Positions 53,384 through 62,311 of a stretch of 62,311 nucleotides of DNA are shown piece after piece. Origin of the DNA: Azospirillum sp. TSH64 (GTDB lineage Bacteria > Pseudomonadota > Alphaproteobacteria > Azospirillales > Azospirillaceae); NCBI RefSeq assembly GCF_003116035.1, contig NZ_LGQW01000015.1, positions 3,362,325-3,424,635 of the forward strand. Reading direction: 5' to 3'. Both the position numbers and the translations under genes were made by a program. The notes beneath the pieces are model-generated. The model saw only the letters and a program-made list of their open reading frames with translations. It made no database searches and was not told where the DNA came from. The first letter of the stretch is position 1. Every line of letters begins with the position of its first letter.

Positions 53384-56300
53384 ATGTCGAAATTCTTCAT
53401 CGACCGCCCGGTCTTCGCCTGGGTCATCGCCATCGTCATCATGATGGCGGGTGCGCTGGCGATCCTGCGGCTGCCCGTCGAGCAATATCCGAAGATCGCA
53501 CCGCCGACGGTGTCGATCACCGCCAGCTATCCCGGCGCCTCGGCCAAGACGCTGGAGGACACGGTCACCCAGGTCATCGAACAGAAGATGACCGGGCTCG
53601 ACCATTTCCGCTACATGTCCTCCAACAGCGACTCCTCCGGCAACGTCACCATCACCCTGACCTTCGAGCCGGAGGCCAACCCCGACATCGCCCAGGTCCA
53701 GGTCCAGAACAAGCTGCAGCTGGCGACGCCGCTGCTGCCGCAGGAGGTCCAGCAGCGCGGCATCCAGGTGTCGAAGGCCGGCAACGACTTCCTGCTGGTG
53801 GTCGGCTTCGTCTCCAGCGACGGGCGCCTCAGCCAGGGCGACATCGCCGACTACGTCACCTCCAACCTTCAGGACACGCTGAGCCGCGTCGAAGGTGTCG
53901 GCGACATCACCGTCTTCGGGCCGCAGCATGCCATGCGCATCTGGCTCGACCCCGACGCGCTGAACAACTTCGCGCTGACCACCACCGACGTCTCCAACGC
54001 GATCAAGACCCAGAACGCCCAGGTCTCCGCCGGCCAGCTCGGCGGCGCCCCGGCGGTCCAGGGCCAGCAGATCAACGCCACCATCAGCGCCCAGTCGCGG
54101 CTCCAGACGCCGGAGCAGTTCGGCGCCATCCTGCTGCGGGTGAACCCCGACGGGTCGCAGGTGCGGCTGCGCGACGTGGCGCGGATCGAGATCGGCTCCG
54201 AGACCTACGAGATCAACGCCGCCTACAACGGCAAGCCGGCGGCCGGCGTCGGAATCAAGCTGGCGACCGGCGCCAACGCGCTCAACACCGCCGCCGCGGT
54301 CAAGGCGCGGGTGGCGGAACTCCAGCCCTTCTTCCCGGCGGGCATCGAGGTCATCTACCCCTACGACACGACGCCCTTCGTCCAGCTGTCGATCCACGAG
54401 GTGATCAAGACGCTGTTCGAGGCCATCGTCCTCGTCTTCGTCGTGATGTACCTGTTCCTGCAGAACTTCCGCGCGACGCTGATCCCGACCATCGCGGTGC
54501 CGGTGGTGCTGCTCGGCACCTTCGGCGTGATGTCGGCCTTCGGCTTCTCCATCAACGTGCTGACCATGTTCGGCATGGTGCTGGCGATCGGCCTGCTGGT
54601 CGACGACGCCATCGTCGTGGTGGAGAATGTCGAGCGCGTGATGGGCGAGGAGGGGCTCCCCCCGCGCGAGGCGACGCGCAAGTCGATGGACCAGATCACC
54701 GGCGCGCTGGTCGGCATCGCGCTGGTGCTGTCGGCGGTGTTCGTGCCGATGGCCTTCTTCGGCGGCTCGGCCGGCGCCATCTACCGCCAGTTCTCGCTGA
54801 CCATCGTCTCGGCGATGGCGCTGTCGGTGCTGGTCGCGCTGGTGCTGACCCCGGCGCTCTGCGCCACCCTGCTGAAGCCGGTCGCCAATCATGGAGAGGG
54901 ACACGGCCACGCCCGCGGCGGCTTCTTCGGCCTGTTCAACCGCGGCTTCGACGCCGGCAGCCGGGTCTATGTCCGCGGCGTGCGCGGCGCGGTGAACCGG
55001 CTGGGCCGCTACTTCATCGCCTATGCGCTGATCCTGGGCGGGCTGGGCTATCTGTTCGTGCAGATGCCGTCCTCCTTCCTGCCGACGGAGGATCGCGGCC
55101 AGCTGTTCGTGCTGTGGTCGGCGCCGCCGAACGCCAGCTCCCAGCGCACGGCCGAGACCGCCAAGGCCGTCACCGCCTACATGCTGGAAAAGGAGAAGGA
55201 CAGCGTCGAGGGTCTGTTCACCATCGTCGGCTTCAACTTCTCCGGCCGCGGCCAGAATGCCGGCATGGCCTTCGTCCGGCTGAAGGACTGGAGCGAGCGC
55301 ACCCAGGCGTCGCAGAAGCCGCAGGCCATCGCCGGCCGGGTGATGGGGGCGATGTCGAAGCTGAAGGACGCGGTGCTCTTCTCCTTCCTGCCGCCGTCGG
55401 TTCCCGGCCTCGGCAACGCCACCGGCTTCGACCTTCAGCTGGTCGACCGCGGCGGGCTGGGCCATGACCGGCTGATGCAGGCGCGCAACCAGCTGCTGGG
55501 GGCTGCGGCGCAGAATCCGAAGCTGGTCGGCGTCCGTCCCAACGGGCTGGAGGACACCCCGCAGTTCAAGCTGGACATCGACCGCGAGAAGGCGAGCGCG
55601 CTCGGCCTGTCGCTCAGCGACATCAACACGACGCTGTCGGCGGCCTGGGGCTCGTCCTACGTCAACGACTTCATCGACCAGGGCCGGGTGAAGAAGGTCT
55701 ATCTCCAGGCCGACGCGCCCTACCGCATGCAGCCCAGCGACATCGACCGCTGGTATGTGCGCAACGCCAGCGGCCAGATGGTCCCCTTCTCCGCCTTCAC
55801 CACGGCGCAGTGGATCTACGGCTCGCCGAAGCTGGAGCGCTACAACGGCTCCTCGTCGCTGAACATCCAGGGATCGGCCGCACCGGGCATCAGCTCGGGC
55901 GAGGCGATGACCGAGATGGAGACGCTGATGCAGAAACTGCCGCCGGGCATCGGCTACGAGTGGACCGGCCTGTCCTACGAGGAGCGGCTCAGCGGCTCGC
56001 AGGCGCCGGCGCTCTACGCCCTGTCGATGATCATCGTCTTCCTCTGCCTGGCCGCCCTCTATGAGAGCTGGTCGGTGCCGGTGTCGGTCATCCTGGTTGT
56101 GCCGCTGGGCGTCATCGGCGCCGTCATCGCGGCGACGCTGCGCGGCCTGCCGAGCGACGTCTATTTCCAGGTCGGCCTGCTGACCACCATCGGCCTGTCG
56201 GCGAAGAACGCCATCCTGATCGTGGAGTTCGCCAAGGCGCTCTACGACCAGGGGATGGAGTTGAAGGAAGCCGCGGCGGAGGCCTGCCGTCAGCGCCTGC

Positions 56301-56536
56301 GCCCCATCATCATGACCTCGATGGCCTTCATCCTCGGCGTGCTGCCGCTGGCGATCAGCACCGGCGCCGGGTCGGAAAGCCAGAACGCCATCGGCGTCGG
56401 CGTGATGGGCGGCATGATCTCCGCCACCGTGCTGGCGGTGCTGTTCGTGCCGGTCTTCTTCGTCGCCGTCTACCGCCTGTTCGTCCGCAGGCGGCCGGGC
56501 CATGGCGCCATGCCGCAGCCGGCGGCGGGGGACTGA
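53384..56536 (+). CDS. RND multidrug efflux permease (AcrB/MexB, HAE1)
   Basis: The 1050-residue pump begins [36 protein letters not shown], the HAE1 N-terminus. It has the proton-relay aspartates in [18 protein letters not shown], a periplasmic porter domain duplicated in both halves, and a second half with [13 protein letters not shown] and [42 protein letters not shown]. It expels hydrophobic drugs or plant phenolics in exchange for protons. It follows the adaptor gene and ends 5 bp from the convergent hybrid kinase gene. Confidence 0.95.
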   Translation: MSKFFIDRPVFAWVIAIVIMMAGALAILRLPVEQYPKIAPPTVSITASYPGASAKTLEDTVTQVIEQKMTGLDHFRYMSSNSDSSGNVTITLTFEPEANPDIAQVQVQNKLQLATPLLPQEVQQRGIQVSKAGNDFLLVVGFVSSDGRLSQGDIADYVTSNLQDTLSRVEGVGDITVFGPQHAMRIWLDPDALNNFALTTTDVSNAIKTQNAQVSAGQLGGAPAVQGQQINATISAQSRLQTPEQFGAILLRVNPDGSQVRLRDVARIEIGSETYEINAAYNGKPAAGVGIKLATGANALNTAAAVKARVAELQPFFPAGIEVIYPYDTTPFVQLSIHEVIKTLFEAIVLVFVVMYLFLQNFRATLIPTIAVPVVLLGTFGVMSAFGFSINVLTMFGMVLAIGLLVDDAIVVVENVERVMGEEGLPPREATRKSMDQITGALVGIALVLSAVFVPMAFFGGSAGAIYRQFSLTIVSAMALSVLVALVLTPALCATLLKPVANHGEGHGHARGGFFGLFNRGFDAGSRVYVRGVRGAVNRLGRYFIAYALILGGLGYLFVQMPSSFLPTEDRGQLFVLWSAPPNASSQRTAETAKAVTAYMLEKEKDSVEGLFTIVGFNFSGRGQNAGMAFVRLKDWSERTQASQKPQAIAGRVMGAMSKLKDAVLFSFLPPSVPGLGNATGFDLQLVDRGGLGHDRLMQARNQLLGAAAQNPKLVGVRPNGLEDTPQFKLDIDREKASALGLSLSDINTTLSAAWGSSYVNDFIDQGRVKKVYLQADAPYRMQPSDIDRWYVRNASGQMVPFSAFTTAQWIYGSPKLERYNGSSSLNIQGSAAPGISSGEAMTEMETLMQKLPPGIGYEWTGLSYEERLSGSQAPALYALSMIIVFLCLAALYESWSVPVSVILVVPLGVIGAVIAATLRGLPSDVYFQVGLLTTIGLSAKNAILIVEFAKALYDQGMELKEAAAEACRQRLRPIIMTSMAFILGVLPLAISTGAGSESQNAIGVGVMGGMISATVLAVLFVPVFFVAVYRLFVRRRPGHGAMPQPAAGD

Positions 56537-56541
56537 GGCGG

Positions 56542-59328
56542 CTAGATCCCCCTCTCTTCCCTGAGTTCCCCCCTCTCCCCCCGGGGAGAGGGGATCTCCA
56601 TCTCGACCCGCTTCGCTTCCGTCAGCAGCGTGTCCAGCACATCGACCAGATGGTCGATGCGGTAGGGTTTCGGCAGCACCATCACCCCGGTTGCCCGCGC
56701 GACCTCCTCGCTGTAGCCGGTCGCCAGAACGACGGGCAGATCGGGCCGGAGCCTCTGCGCGCTCCGCGCCAGATCGACGCCGCTCAGGATGCCGGGCATC
56801 ACCACGTCGCTGAACAGCAGGTCGAAGCCGCCGGCCTCCAGCAGGGGCAGCGCCTCGTCGGCGGTGGCGGCACGGGTGATGGTGAAGCCGGCATCCTCCA
56901 GCGCCGTCGCCACGGTCAGCGCGACGATGGGGTCGTCCTCCACCACCAGCACATGGCCGCCGACCCGGCTGGCGCCGGCCTCCGCCGCCGCCGGTTCCGC
57001 CGCCGTCGCCGGGGCGGTGCCGGACCGGCGGATCAGCAGGCCGATGGTGGTGCCGCGCCCTTCCTCGCTCTCGATCCAGACGGTGCCGCCGGAGTGGCGG
57101 GCGAAGCCGTAGACCTGCGACAGCCCCAGCCCGCTGCCCTTGCCGATCTCCTTGGTGGTGAAGAAGGGGTCGAAGGCGCGGGCCTGCACCTCGGCCGGCA
57201 TGCCGGTGCCGGTGTCGCTCACCGTCAGCCGCACGAATTCCCCCGACAGCCCGGTCGGCGCCTGCGGATCGCCGTGCGTCAGGGTGACGTTGGCCGCCCG
57301 GATCGACAGCATGCCGCCGTCCGGCATCGCATCGCGCGCGTTGACCACCAGGTTCAGCAGGGCCAGTTCCAACTGCGTCGCATCGACCTCGACCGGCCAA
57401 AGCCCGGCGGCGAAATCCACCTCCAGCCGGATGTCGGCGCGCAGGGCCCGGTTCAGCAGTTCCGACATGCCGAGCACGCGGTCGCGCAGATCGACCGTCT
57501 CCGGCCGCAGGGCCTGCCGGCGGGCGAAGGCCATCAGCTGCTGCACCAGCTTTGCGCCACGGTCCACCGCCTGCCGGCCGGCATCGACCAGCGGCTGGAT
57601 GCGCGTGCCCTCCGCCCGCTTCTCGATCATGTGCAGGCAGCCGGACAGCGCCTGGAGCAGGTTGTTGAAGTCGTGGGCGACACCGCCGGTCATCTGGCCC
57701 AGCGCCTCGGTCTTCTGCGTCTGCAACAGCGCGATCTGGACGCGCTCGCGCTCCGCCACCTCCTCGGCCACGCGGGCCTCCAGCGTGGCGTTGAGCTGTT
57801 GCAGCTCCTCCTCGGCCCGCTTCGCCTCGGTGACGTCGCTGCCCTCGACGAACAGGCCGGTGACGCGGCCGTCCTCGTCCTTGATCGGTTGATAGACGAA
57901 GGTGAGGAAACGTTCCTCCAGCGGCTCGCCCGGCCGGCGCTGGATGCGGACCGGCAGATTGCGCCCGACGAAGGTCTCGCCGCTGGCATAGACGCGGTCG
58001 AGCAGCTCGAAGAATCCCTGCCCATCGACCTCCGGCAGAGCCTCGCGGGCGGTGCGGTCCAGCAGATCGCGGTTGCCGACCAATTGCAGATAGGTGTCGT
58101 TCGCCAACTCGAAGACATGGTCCGGGCCGCGCAGCACGCACATGAAGCCCGGCGCCTGCCGGAACAGGGTGCGCAGCCGCTCCCCCTCCGCGGCCAGCCG
58201 GGCGTTGGCCGCCTCCACCGCGGCGCGTTCGCGGATCAGGGCCGCGTTGGCGGCCCGCAAGGCCGACTCGGCAAGGGCGCGCTCGACCGCGGCCCAGGTC
58301 CGTTCGGCCACATCCTCCGCCAGGGCGGCATCAGTCTCGGTCCAATGGCGCGCCTTGCCTTCGTGCAGGTAGAGGATGGCGGTCAGCTGTCCCGCCTTCA
58401 GCAGCGGCACGACCAGCAGCGCCTGCGCCCCGATCCCGGCGAAGGCCGCCGCCGGCCCGCTTCCGCGGGTGCGGGGATCGGTGGCGACGTCGTCGACGCG
58501 CAGGGTGTAACCCGCCCGCAGCTCGGCGATCAGCGCCGGGCCGAAGCTGTCGAGCGGCCGCGACTGGCCGGCGAGGCTTTCAACCCCGCTGTCGCTCCAG
58601 TCCCGGTCCACCGAAATCATGGCGCCGCCCGGATCGATCCGGCCATAGCCGGCCCGCGCCACCCGCAGATGGCGGCCGATGGCCTCGGCGGCGGCGGCGG
58701 TGATGCCGACCGGATCGTTCATTCCGCGCAGCTTCTCCGCCAGATCGAGCTGGAAGGTCAGCCGCCGTTCGGCCAGCACGCGGGCGGTGTTCTCGGTGCA
58801 GGCGCAGAACATGCCGGCGACATGGCCGGCCTCGTCGCGGACCGGGCTGTAGGAGAAGGTGAAATAGGTCTCCTCCCAATAGCCGTGCCGTTCCATGAAC
58901 AGCTGCAGATCCTGGTGGTAGAACGCCTCGCCGGACAATGCCCGGGCCACAAGAGGGATCAGCTGATGCCAGGTCTCCGCCCACACCTCGGCAAAGGGGC
59001 GGCCAAGCGCCTCCGGCTTGTCGCCGAGGATCGGGCGGTAGCTGTCATTGTGGAGGAAGGTCAGTTCCGGCCCCCAGGCCGTGAACATCGGAAAGCTGGA
59101 GGTCAGCATCAGGTTGACGGTGGTGCGCAGCGATTGCGGCCAGTCTTCCGGCCGGCCGAGCGGTGTCGCCGACCAGTCCATCTCCCGCATCCGCCGGCCC
59201 ATCTCGCCGCCGCCGGTAAAGACGTCCGGACCAATGCGGATCCCATTTTCCGTGCCGTCGGGTGCGCGGCCGGGACCTGCGGATTGCCGCAGCCTTGCGG
59301 CATCCTGCCAGACCGGGTCGGCCATCAT
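56542..59328 (-). CDS. hybrid sensor histidine kinase with receiver domain
   Basis: The 928-residue soluble kinase has an N-terminal PAS domain (about 45-170), a GAF domain (about 190-340), a second PAS domain with PAC (about 380-510), a histidine-kinase core with the H-box GGVAHDFNNLLQALSGCLHMIEKR, N-box LLNLVVNARDAMPDGG and G-box SDTGTGMP, and a C-terminal receiver (VLVVEDDPIVALTVATALEDAG, Asp in DLLFSDVVMPG). No membrane helix is seen, so it senses something in the cytoplasm. The start is uncertain because no good ribosome-binding site precedes MMADPVW. The last codons overlap a terminator-like palindrome. Confidence 0.9.
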   Translation of the reverse strand: MMADPVWQDAARLRQSAGPGRAPDGTENGIRIGPDVFTGGGEMGRRMREMDWSATPLGRPEDWPQSLRTTVNLMLTSSFPMFTAWGPELTFLHNDSYRPILGDKPEALGRPFAEVWAETWHQLIPLVARALSGEAFYHQDLQLFMERHGYWEETYFTFSYSPVRDEAGHVAGMFCACTENTARVLAERRLTFQLDLAEKLRGMNDPVGITAAAAEAIGRHLRVARAGYGRIDPGGAMISVDRDWSDSGVESLAGQSRPLDSFGPALIAELRAGYTLRVDDVATDPRTRGSGPAAAFAGIGAQALLVVPLLKAGQLTAILYLHEGKARHWTETDAALAEDVAERTWAAVERALAESALRAANAALIRERAAVEAANARLAAEGERLRTLFRQAPGFMCVLRGPDHVFELANDTYLQLVGNRDLLDRTAREALPEVDGQGFFELLDRVYASGETFVGRNLPVRIQRRPGEPLEERFLTFVYQPIKDEDGRVTGLFVEGSDVTEAKRAEEELQQLNATLEARVAEEVAERERVQIALLQTQKTEALGQMTGGVAHDFNNLLQALSGCLHMIEKRAEGTRIQPLVDAGRQAVDRGAKLVQQLMAFARRQALRPETVDLRDRVLGMSELLNRALRADIRLEVDFAAGLWPVEVDATQLELALLNLVVNARDAMPDGGMLSIRAANVTLTHGDPQAPTGLSGEFVRLTVSDTGTGMPAEVQARAFDPFFTTKEIGKGSGLGLSQVYGFARHSGGTVWIESEEGRGTTIGLLIRRSGTAPATAAEPAAAEAGASRVGGHVLVVEDDPIVALTVATALEDAGFTITRAATADEALPLLEAGGFDLLFSDVVMPGILSGVDLARSAQRLRPDLPVVLATGYSEEVARATGVMVLPKPYRIDHLVDVLDTLLTEAKRVEMEIPSPRGERGELREERGI
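56570..56593. terminator. perfect hairpin inside the last codons of the hybrid kinase
   Basis: CCCCTCTCCCC (56570-56580), CC, GGGGAGAGGGG (56583-56593) is an 11-bp perfect inverted repeat. It lies within the C-terminal coding end of the kinase (the PSPRGERGEL segment) and 34 bp after the stop of the convergent RND gene, so it may terminate the RND transcript while being translated on the other strand. Confidence 0.55.
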
Positions 59329-59606
59329 GCGACCGATTTTGCAGCCGCAGCGGTACGGCAACGGTGAGCATAAATTAGAGGAAACATAATAATCCCTGCC
59401 CAGATCATGGCGCAAGAATAGGCAATTGCAACAGGGGTGGCAATCGGCACCCTATAACCATTTGGGAGTAGTTGAGCTGAATCCTCATGCGCGCGCGACT
59501 TTCGCAGCTCTGCTGATGTTTTCGAGATCATCGCAGCCGATAGCCGTTTCTTGGTCCGGTTGGAAGTTTGTCGGGCGATTGCGCAGCGTGCGCTGCTTTT
59601 TGGAGA
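59329..59606. other. gap between the hybrid kinase and the CPA1 antiporter
   Basis: The 278-bp gap separates two divergent genes. It is AT-richer than average near 59360-59410 and should carry both promoters. No dyad longer than six bases or other feature stood out. Confidence 0.5.
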
Positions 59607-60869
59607 ATGCCTGTGGGTCCGTTTCAACTCTCCGCCATATTGCTGACTCTGGCGGCGATCTTCGGTCTCATCAATCACAGGTGGCTCAGGCTGCCCGGCA
59701 CCATTTCGCTGTTCTTCCAGGGGCTGGCTCTGACGCTGCTGGTGAGCGGAATCGACGCGGTGGGCTCCAGCCTGGGCGTGGGCGACTGGCTGCGCGGTCT
59801 GATCGACCAGATCAGCCTGCCGGCGATCCTGCTCGACGGCATTCTCAGCCTGCTGCTCTACACCGCCGCGGTGAACGAGGATCTGTGCGCCCTGCTGAAG
59901 CGGAAATGGACGGTTCTGGCGCTGGCGACGGTGAGCGTCCTTCTGTTCACCGGCCTGATGGGGGTGGGGCTGCACGTCCTGTTTCCGCTGGTCGGGATCG
60001 AGGTCCCGCTGATCTGGTGCCTGGTGCTGGGAGCGGCGGTGGCGCCGACCGATCCGGTGGCGGTGCATGGCATCCTGGGGCGGTTGCCGGTTCCCGACAC
60101 GCTGCGGTCGGTGATTTCCGGCGAAAGCCTGTTCAACGACGGCGCCGGTGTGGTGCTCTTCGTCACGCTGCTCCACCTCGCGACCGGCAGCGAGCAGGAC
60201 CTGACGGTGGGGGAGGCCGCGCTGGACTTCCTGAAAGAGGCGGTGGGCGGGGCGGCGCTGGGCTTCGTCTGCGGCTGGATCGCCTATCGGGCGAAGCGGC
60301 GGGTCGACGAGAGCGTGGTGGAGCTGACCATCTCTCTGGCGCTGGTGCTCGGCACCTATTCGCTGGCCAGCCTGCTCGGCCTGTCCGGCCCCATCGCCGT
60401 CGTGGTCGCAGGATTGCTGATCGGCTCCACGACCGGGCGTCATGTGCGCAGCGACGAGAGCCGCCGCGACCTGCAGGTGGTCTGGAGGATGATCGATGCC
60501 GTGCTGAACTCGCTGCTGTTCCTGCTGGTGGGGCTGGAGGCGACGGTGGCGATCTCCTGGACGGGGCCATTGCTGCTGGCCGCCGTGCTGGCCGTTCCGC
60601 TGGCGCTGGCGGCGCGGATGCTCAGCCTGACGCCGGCCCTGCTCATGCATATGGGGCGGACCGACAAATCCAGCGCGCTGGTCGTCCTGACCTGGGCGGG
60701 GCTGCGCGGCGGCGTTGCCGTGGCCCTGGTGCTGTCGCTGCCGGCCAGCCCCTACCGCGATCCCATCCTGGCGGTCTGCTATGTCGCCGTCGCCTTCAGC
60801 ATTCTTGTGCAGGGACTGACCCTGGAACCCATCGGCCGGCGGCTTTACGGCGGCCGCCAGGATCCCTGA
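59607..60869 (+). CDS. cation:proton antiporter, CPA1/NhaP-type
   Basis: The 420-residue protein has 11-12 membrane helices with CPA1 signatures: [44 protein letters not shown], the ion-binding [23 protein letters not shown] (Asn-Asp) and [24 protein letters not shown] (the conserved Arg-Gly-Gly). It exchanges Na+ or K+ for protons across the inner membrane. It lacks the long cytoplasmic tail of some NhaP proteins. TTTGGAG lies very close to the ATG; a GTG six bases later is an alternative start. Confidence 0.9.
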   Translation: MPVGPFQLSAILLTLAAIFGLINHRWLRLPGTISLFFQGLALTLLVSGIDAVGSSLGVGDWLRGLIDQISLPAILLDGILSLLLYTAAVNEDLCALLKRKWTVLALATVSVLLFTGLMGVGLHVLFPLVGIEVPLIWCLVLGAAVAPTDPVAVHGILGRLPVPDTLRSVISGESLFNDGAGVVLFVTLLHLATGSEQDLTVGEAALDFLKEAVGGAALGFVCGWIAYRAKRRVDESVVELTISLALVLGTYSLASLLGLSGPIAVVVAGLLIGSTTGRHVRSDESRRDLQVVWRMIDAVLNSLLFLLVGLEATVAISWTGPLLLAAVLAVPLALAARMLSLTPALLMHMGRTDKSSALVVLTWAGLRGGVAVALVLSLPASPYRDPILAVCYVAVAFSILVQGLTLEPIGRRLYGGRQDP

Positions 60870-61006
60870 CCTCCACCGCACCGTCTTGCCGCACGCAAGG
60901 CAGCCGCGCGGGCCCCGGCGTGGAAGCGGCACCTCCGGGACCATACCTTGAATGGCAACCGATGGCCGCATGCCGGCCCCACCCCGTTCCTGTCAGGGTC
61001 CGCGCG

Positions 61007-62005
61007 ATGATTCCCTTTTCCGTTCTCGACCTCAGCCCCATCGTCCAGGGGGCGACTGCAGCCGACAGCTTCCGCAACACCCTCGACCTTGCCCGCCATG
61101 CGGAGCGGTTGGGCTACAAGCGCTATTGGCTGGCCGAGCACCACAACATGCCGGGCATCGCCAGTGCGGCGACCGCCGTGGTGATCGCCCATGTCGCCGC
61201 CGGCACCTCGACGATCCGCGTCGGGTCGGGCGGGGTGATGCTGCCCAACCATGCGCCGCTGGTGGTGGCGGAGCAGTTCGGCACGCTGGAGTCGCTTTAT
61301 CCTGGCCGCATCGACCTCGGGCTCGGCCGTGCGCCCGGCACCGACATGATGACGGCGCGGGCGCTGCGCCGCGACATGACCGACAGCAGCGACCGCTTCC
61401 CGCAGGATGTCGTCGAACTGCAGATGTATTTCGAGGAGCCGGAGGCCAACCAGCGCATCCGCGCCGTGCCGGGGGCCGGGTTGAAGGTGCCCCTGTGGCT
61501 GCTGGGCTCCAGCCTGTTCAGCGCGCAGCTGGCGGCGATGCTGGGTCTGCCCTTCGCCTTCGCCTCCCACTTCGCGCCCGACATGCTGATGGAGGCGCTG
61601 GCGATCTACCGCGCCCGCTTCGAGCCGTCGGCGACGCTCGACAAGCCGCACGCCATGGTCGCCGCCAACATTTTCGCCGCCGACACCGAGGCCGAGGCGC
61701 GGCGCATCTTCTCTTCCGCCCAGCAGCAGTTCGCCAACCTGCGCCGCGGCACGCCGGGCAAGCTGCCGCCGCCGGTGGACGACATCGAGTCCTGGTGGAG
61801 CAGCCCGGCGGAGAAGATGATGGTGGACCGCGCGCTCGGCACCATGGCCGCGGTCGGCACCCCCGATCAGGTGGCCGCCAAACTGTCGGAGATCGTCCGC
61901 GCCACCCAGGCGGACGAGCTGATCCTGGCCGGCCAGATCTACGACCATGCCGCCCGCCTGCGCTCCTTCCAGATCGGGGCGGAGGTGCGTGAGCGGATCG
62001 GCTGA
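61007..62005 (+). CDS. LLM-class flavin-dependent oxidoreductase
   Basis: The 332-residue protein is a luciferase-like monooxygenase TIM barrel of the YhbW/YvbT type (MsnO8 group): [112 protein letters not shown]. It uses FMNH2 from a separate reductase. The substrate is unknown. The frame is open upstream to the preceding gene's region, but the conserved N-terminus starts at 61007 with AGGG ahead. Confidence 0.9.
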   Translation: MIPFSVLDLSPIVQGATAADSFRNTLDLARHAERLGYKRYWLAEHHNMPGIASAATAVVIAHVAAGTSTIRVGSGGVMLPNHAPLVVAEQFGTLESLYPGRIDLGLGRAPGTDMMTARALRRDMTDSSDRFPQDVVELQMYFEEPEANQRIRAVPGAGLKVPLWLLGSSLFSAQLAAMLGLPFAFASHFAPDMLMEALAIYRARFEPSATLDKPHAMVAANIFAADTEAEARRIFSSAQQQFANLRRGTPGKLPPPVDDIESWWSSPAEKMMVDRALGTMAAVGTPDQVAAKLSEIVRATQADELILAGQIYDHAARLRSFQIGAEVRERIG

Positions 62006-62311
62006 AGAAGCGGTCCGGGTAAAAATCGCGAGGGGGCGAAAAAAGCGCTTGCGCCGCATCGGCCAGGCGGCCTATACACCGCCTCCCGCGACGCAGCACG
62101 GTTCGACAGAACAGTGACGCTTCAAGGGAAACAGCGGTCCGACCAAGTAACTGCCGAGCACCTCGAAAAAAAGAGGTTGACAGCGAAAGTAAAGACCGCT
62201 AAATAAGCCGAACACGACGCGGTGATCCACTAAGGAGCGCCGCTGAAATGTTCGGAAGCGGTGCCTCTGGGTGCTGCGGGTTCTTTGACAAGTTTATACC
62301 GTGTTGTGAGA
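62006..62311 (+). promoter_or_regulatory. promoter and leader of a ribosomal RNA operon (16S gene beyond the edge)
   Basis: A near-consensus promoter is TTGACA (62177-62182), a 17-bp spacer and TAAATA (62200-62205), with an A-tract (UP-like, 62165-62171) just upstream. The following sequence, including GGTTCTTTGACAAGTTTATA near 62283 and GTGTTGTGAGA at the edge, resembles the alphaproteobacterial 16S leader that precedes GAAGGGATATGTGGACGG-type sequence. No protein gene is present. The 16S gene itself would start beyond the window, so the call rests on the promoter and leader only. Confidence 0.65.

Noticed and set aside
52943..58141. 1732-codon open frame on the minus strand
   Set aside because: It runs antisense through the RND adaptor and pump genes and out of frame through the hybrid kinase. 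Its product is a low-complexity Arg/Gly/Asp/Gln-rich sequence, a GC-rich shadow.
62283..62311. Second promoter at TTGACA 62285-62290
   Set aside because: No -10 element fits within the visible bases, and the sequence matches the conserved rRNA leader better than a promoter.

Overview
The DNA is very GC-rich with alphaproteobacterial gene content, and several loci closely match what is known from Azospirillum: an L-arabinose 1-dehydrogenase pathway with a ChvE-type sugar-binding protein and GbpR, PAAT-family transporters and many two-component and LysR genes. I read it as part of a secondary chromosome (chromid) or megaplasmid of an Azospirillum-like bacterium. It carries a plasmid-type origin (RepA-like initiator, 15 short iterons, parAB 3.5 kb away), yet the right edge runs into what looks like the promoter and leader of a ribosomal RNA operon. 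The species assignment is inference from gene content, not from a search.

Layout. 1-12.6 kb: non-phosphorylative pentose catabolism. araB-araD-araE run leftward. gbpR, chvE, gguA, gguB, araA, a chemoreceptor and a XylD-type sugar-acid dehydratase run rightward. A shared GATAC-N8-RTATC dyad lies in front of araB and chvE. 12.7-14.6 kb: HxlR regulator, divergent NmrA-type protein and a SnoaL-like protein. 14.9-26.3 kb: RNase J, CstA, SDR, MFS/LysR pair, a YbdD-like small protein, BrkB, an orphan lysine-rich gene and a LytS/LytTR two-component system. 26.4-33.7 kb: MlaA, polysaccharide deacetylase, an iron locus (TonB receptor, broken MbtH gene, two iron-box-like sites), LysR and aldehyde dehydrogenase. 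33.7-40.3 kb: parB, parA, CorC/HlyC-type protein, CDF transporter, and the rep/iteron origin. 40.3-43.4 kb: HPP-CBS membrane protein with a SoxR gene and SoxR box, and a D,D-carboxypeptidase. 43.5-51.1 kb: a seven-gene polar-amino-acid/organic-acid uptake and catabolism operon with its LacI regulator, and a divergent MFS gene. 51.1-56.5 kb: TetR and an RND efflux adaptor and pump. 56.5-62.3 kb: hybrid histidine kinase, CPA1 antiporter, LLM oxidoreductase and the rRNA leader.

Main discovery. An octamer GCCGCTC(G/A) repeated three times with a 20-21 bp period lies upstream of both cstA (18399-18448) and the YbdD-like gene (21550-21598), in the same orientation relative to each gene. This is the architecture I recall for BtsR/YehT, the LytTR regulator that controls the CstA paralogue BtsT in E. 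coli, and a BtsS/BtsR-like pair is encoded at 23.9-26.3 kb. The dispersed pieces therefore look like one pyruvate/peptide uptake regulon.

Other strong signals are the irregular bidirectional iteron array around rep, a canonical SoxR box in a 19-bp spacer reading into the HPP-CBS gene, a LacI-type palindrome inside the promoter spacer of the ABC operon, a 24-bp palindrome in front of the NmrA gene, and a REP-like palindrome found three times.
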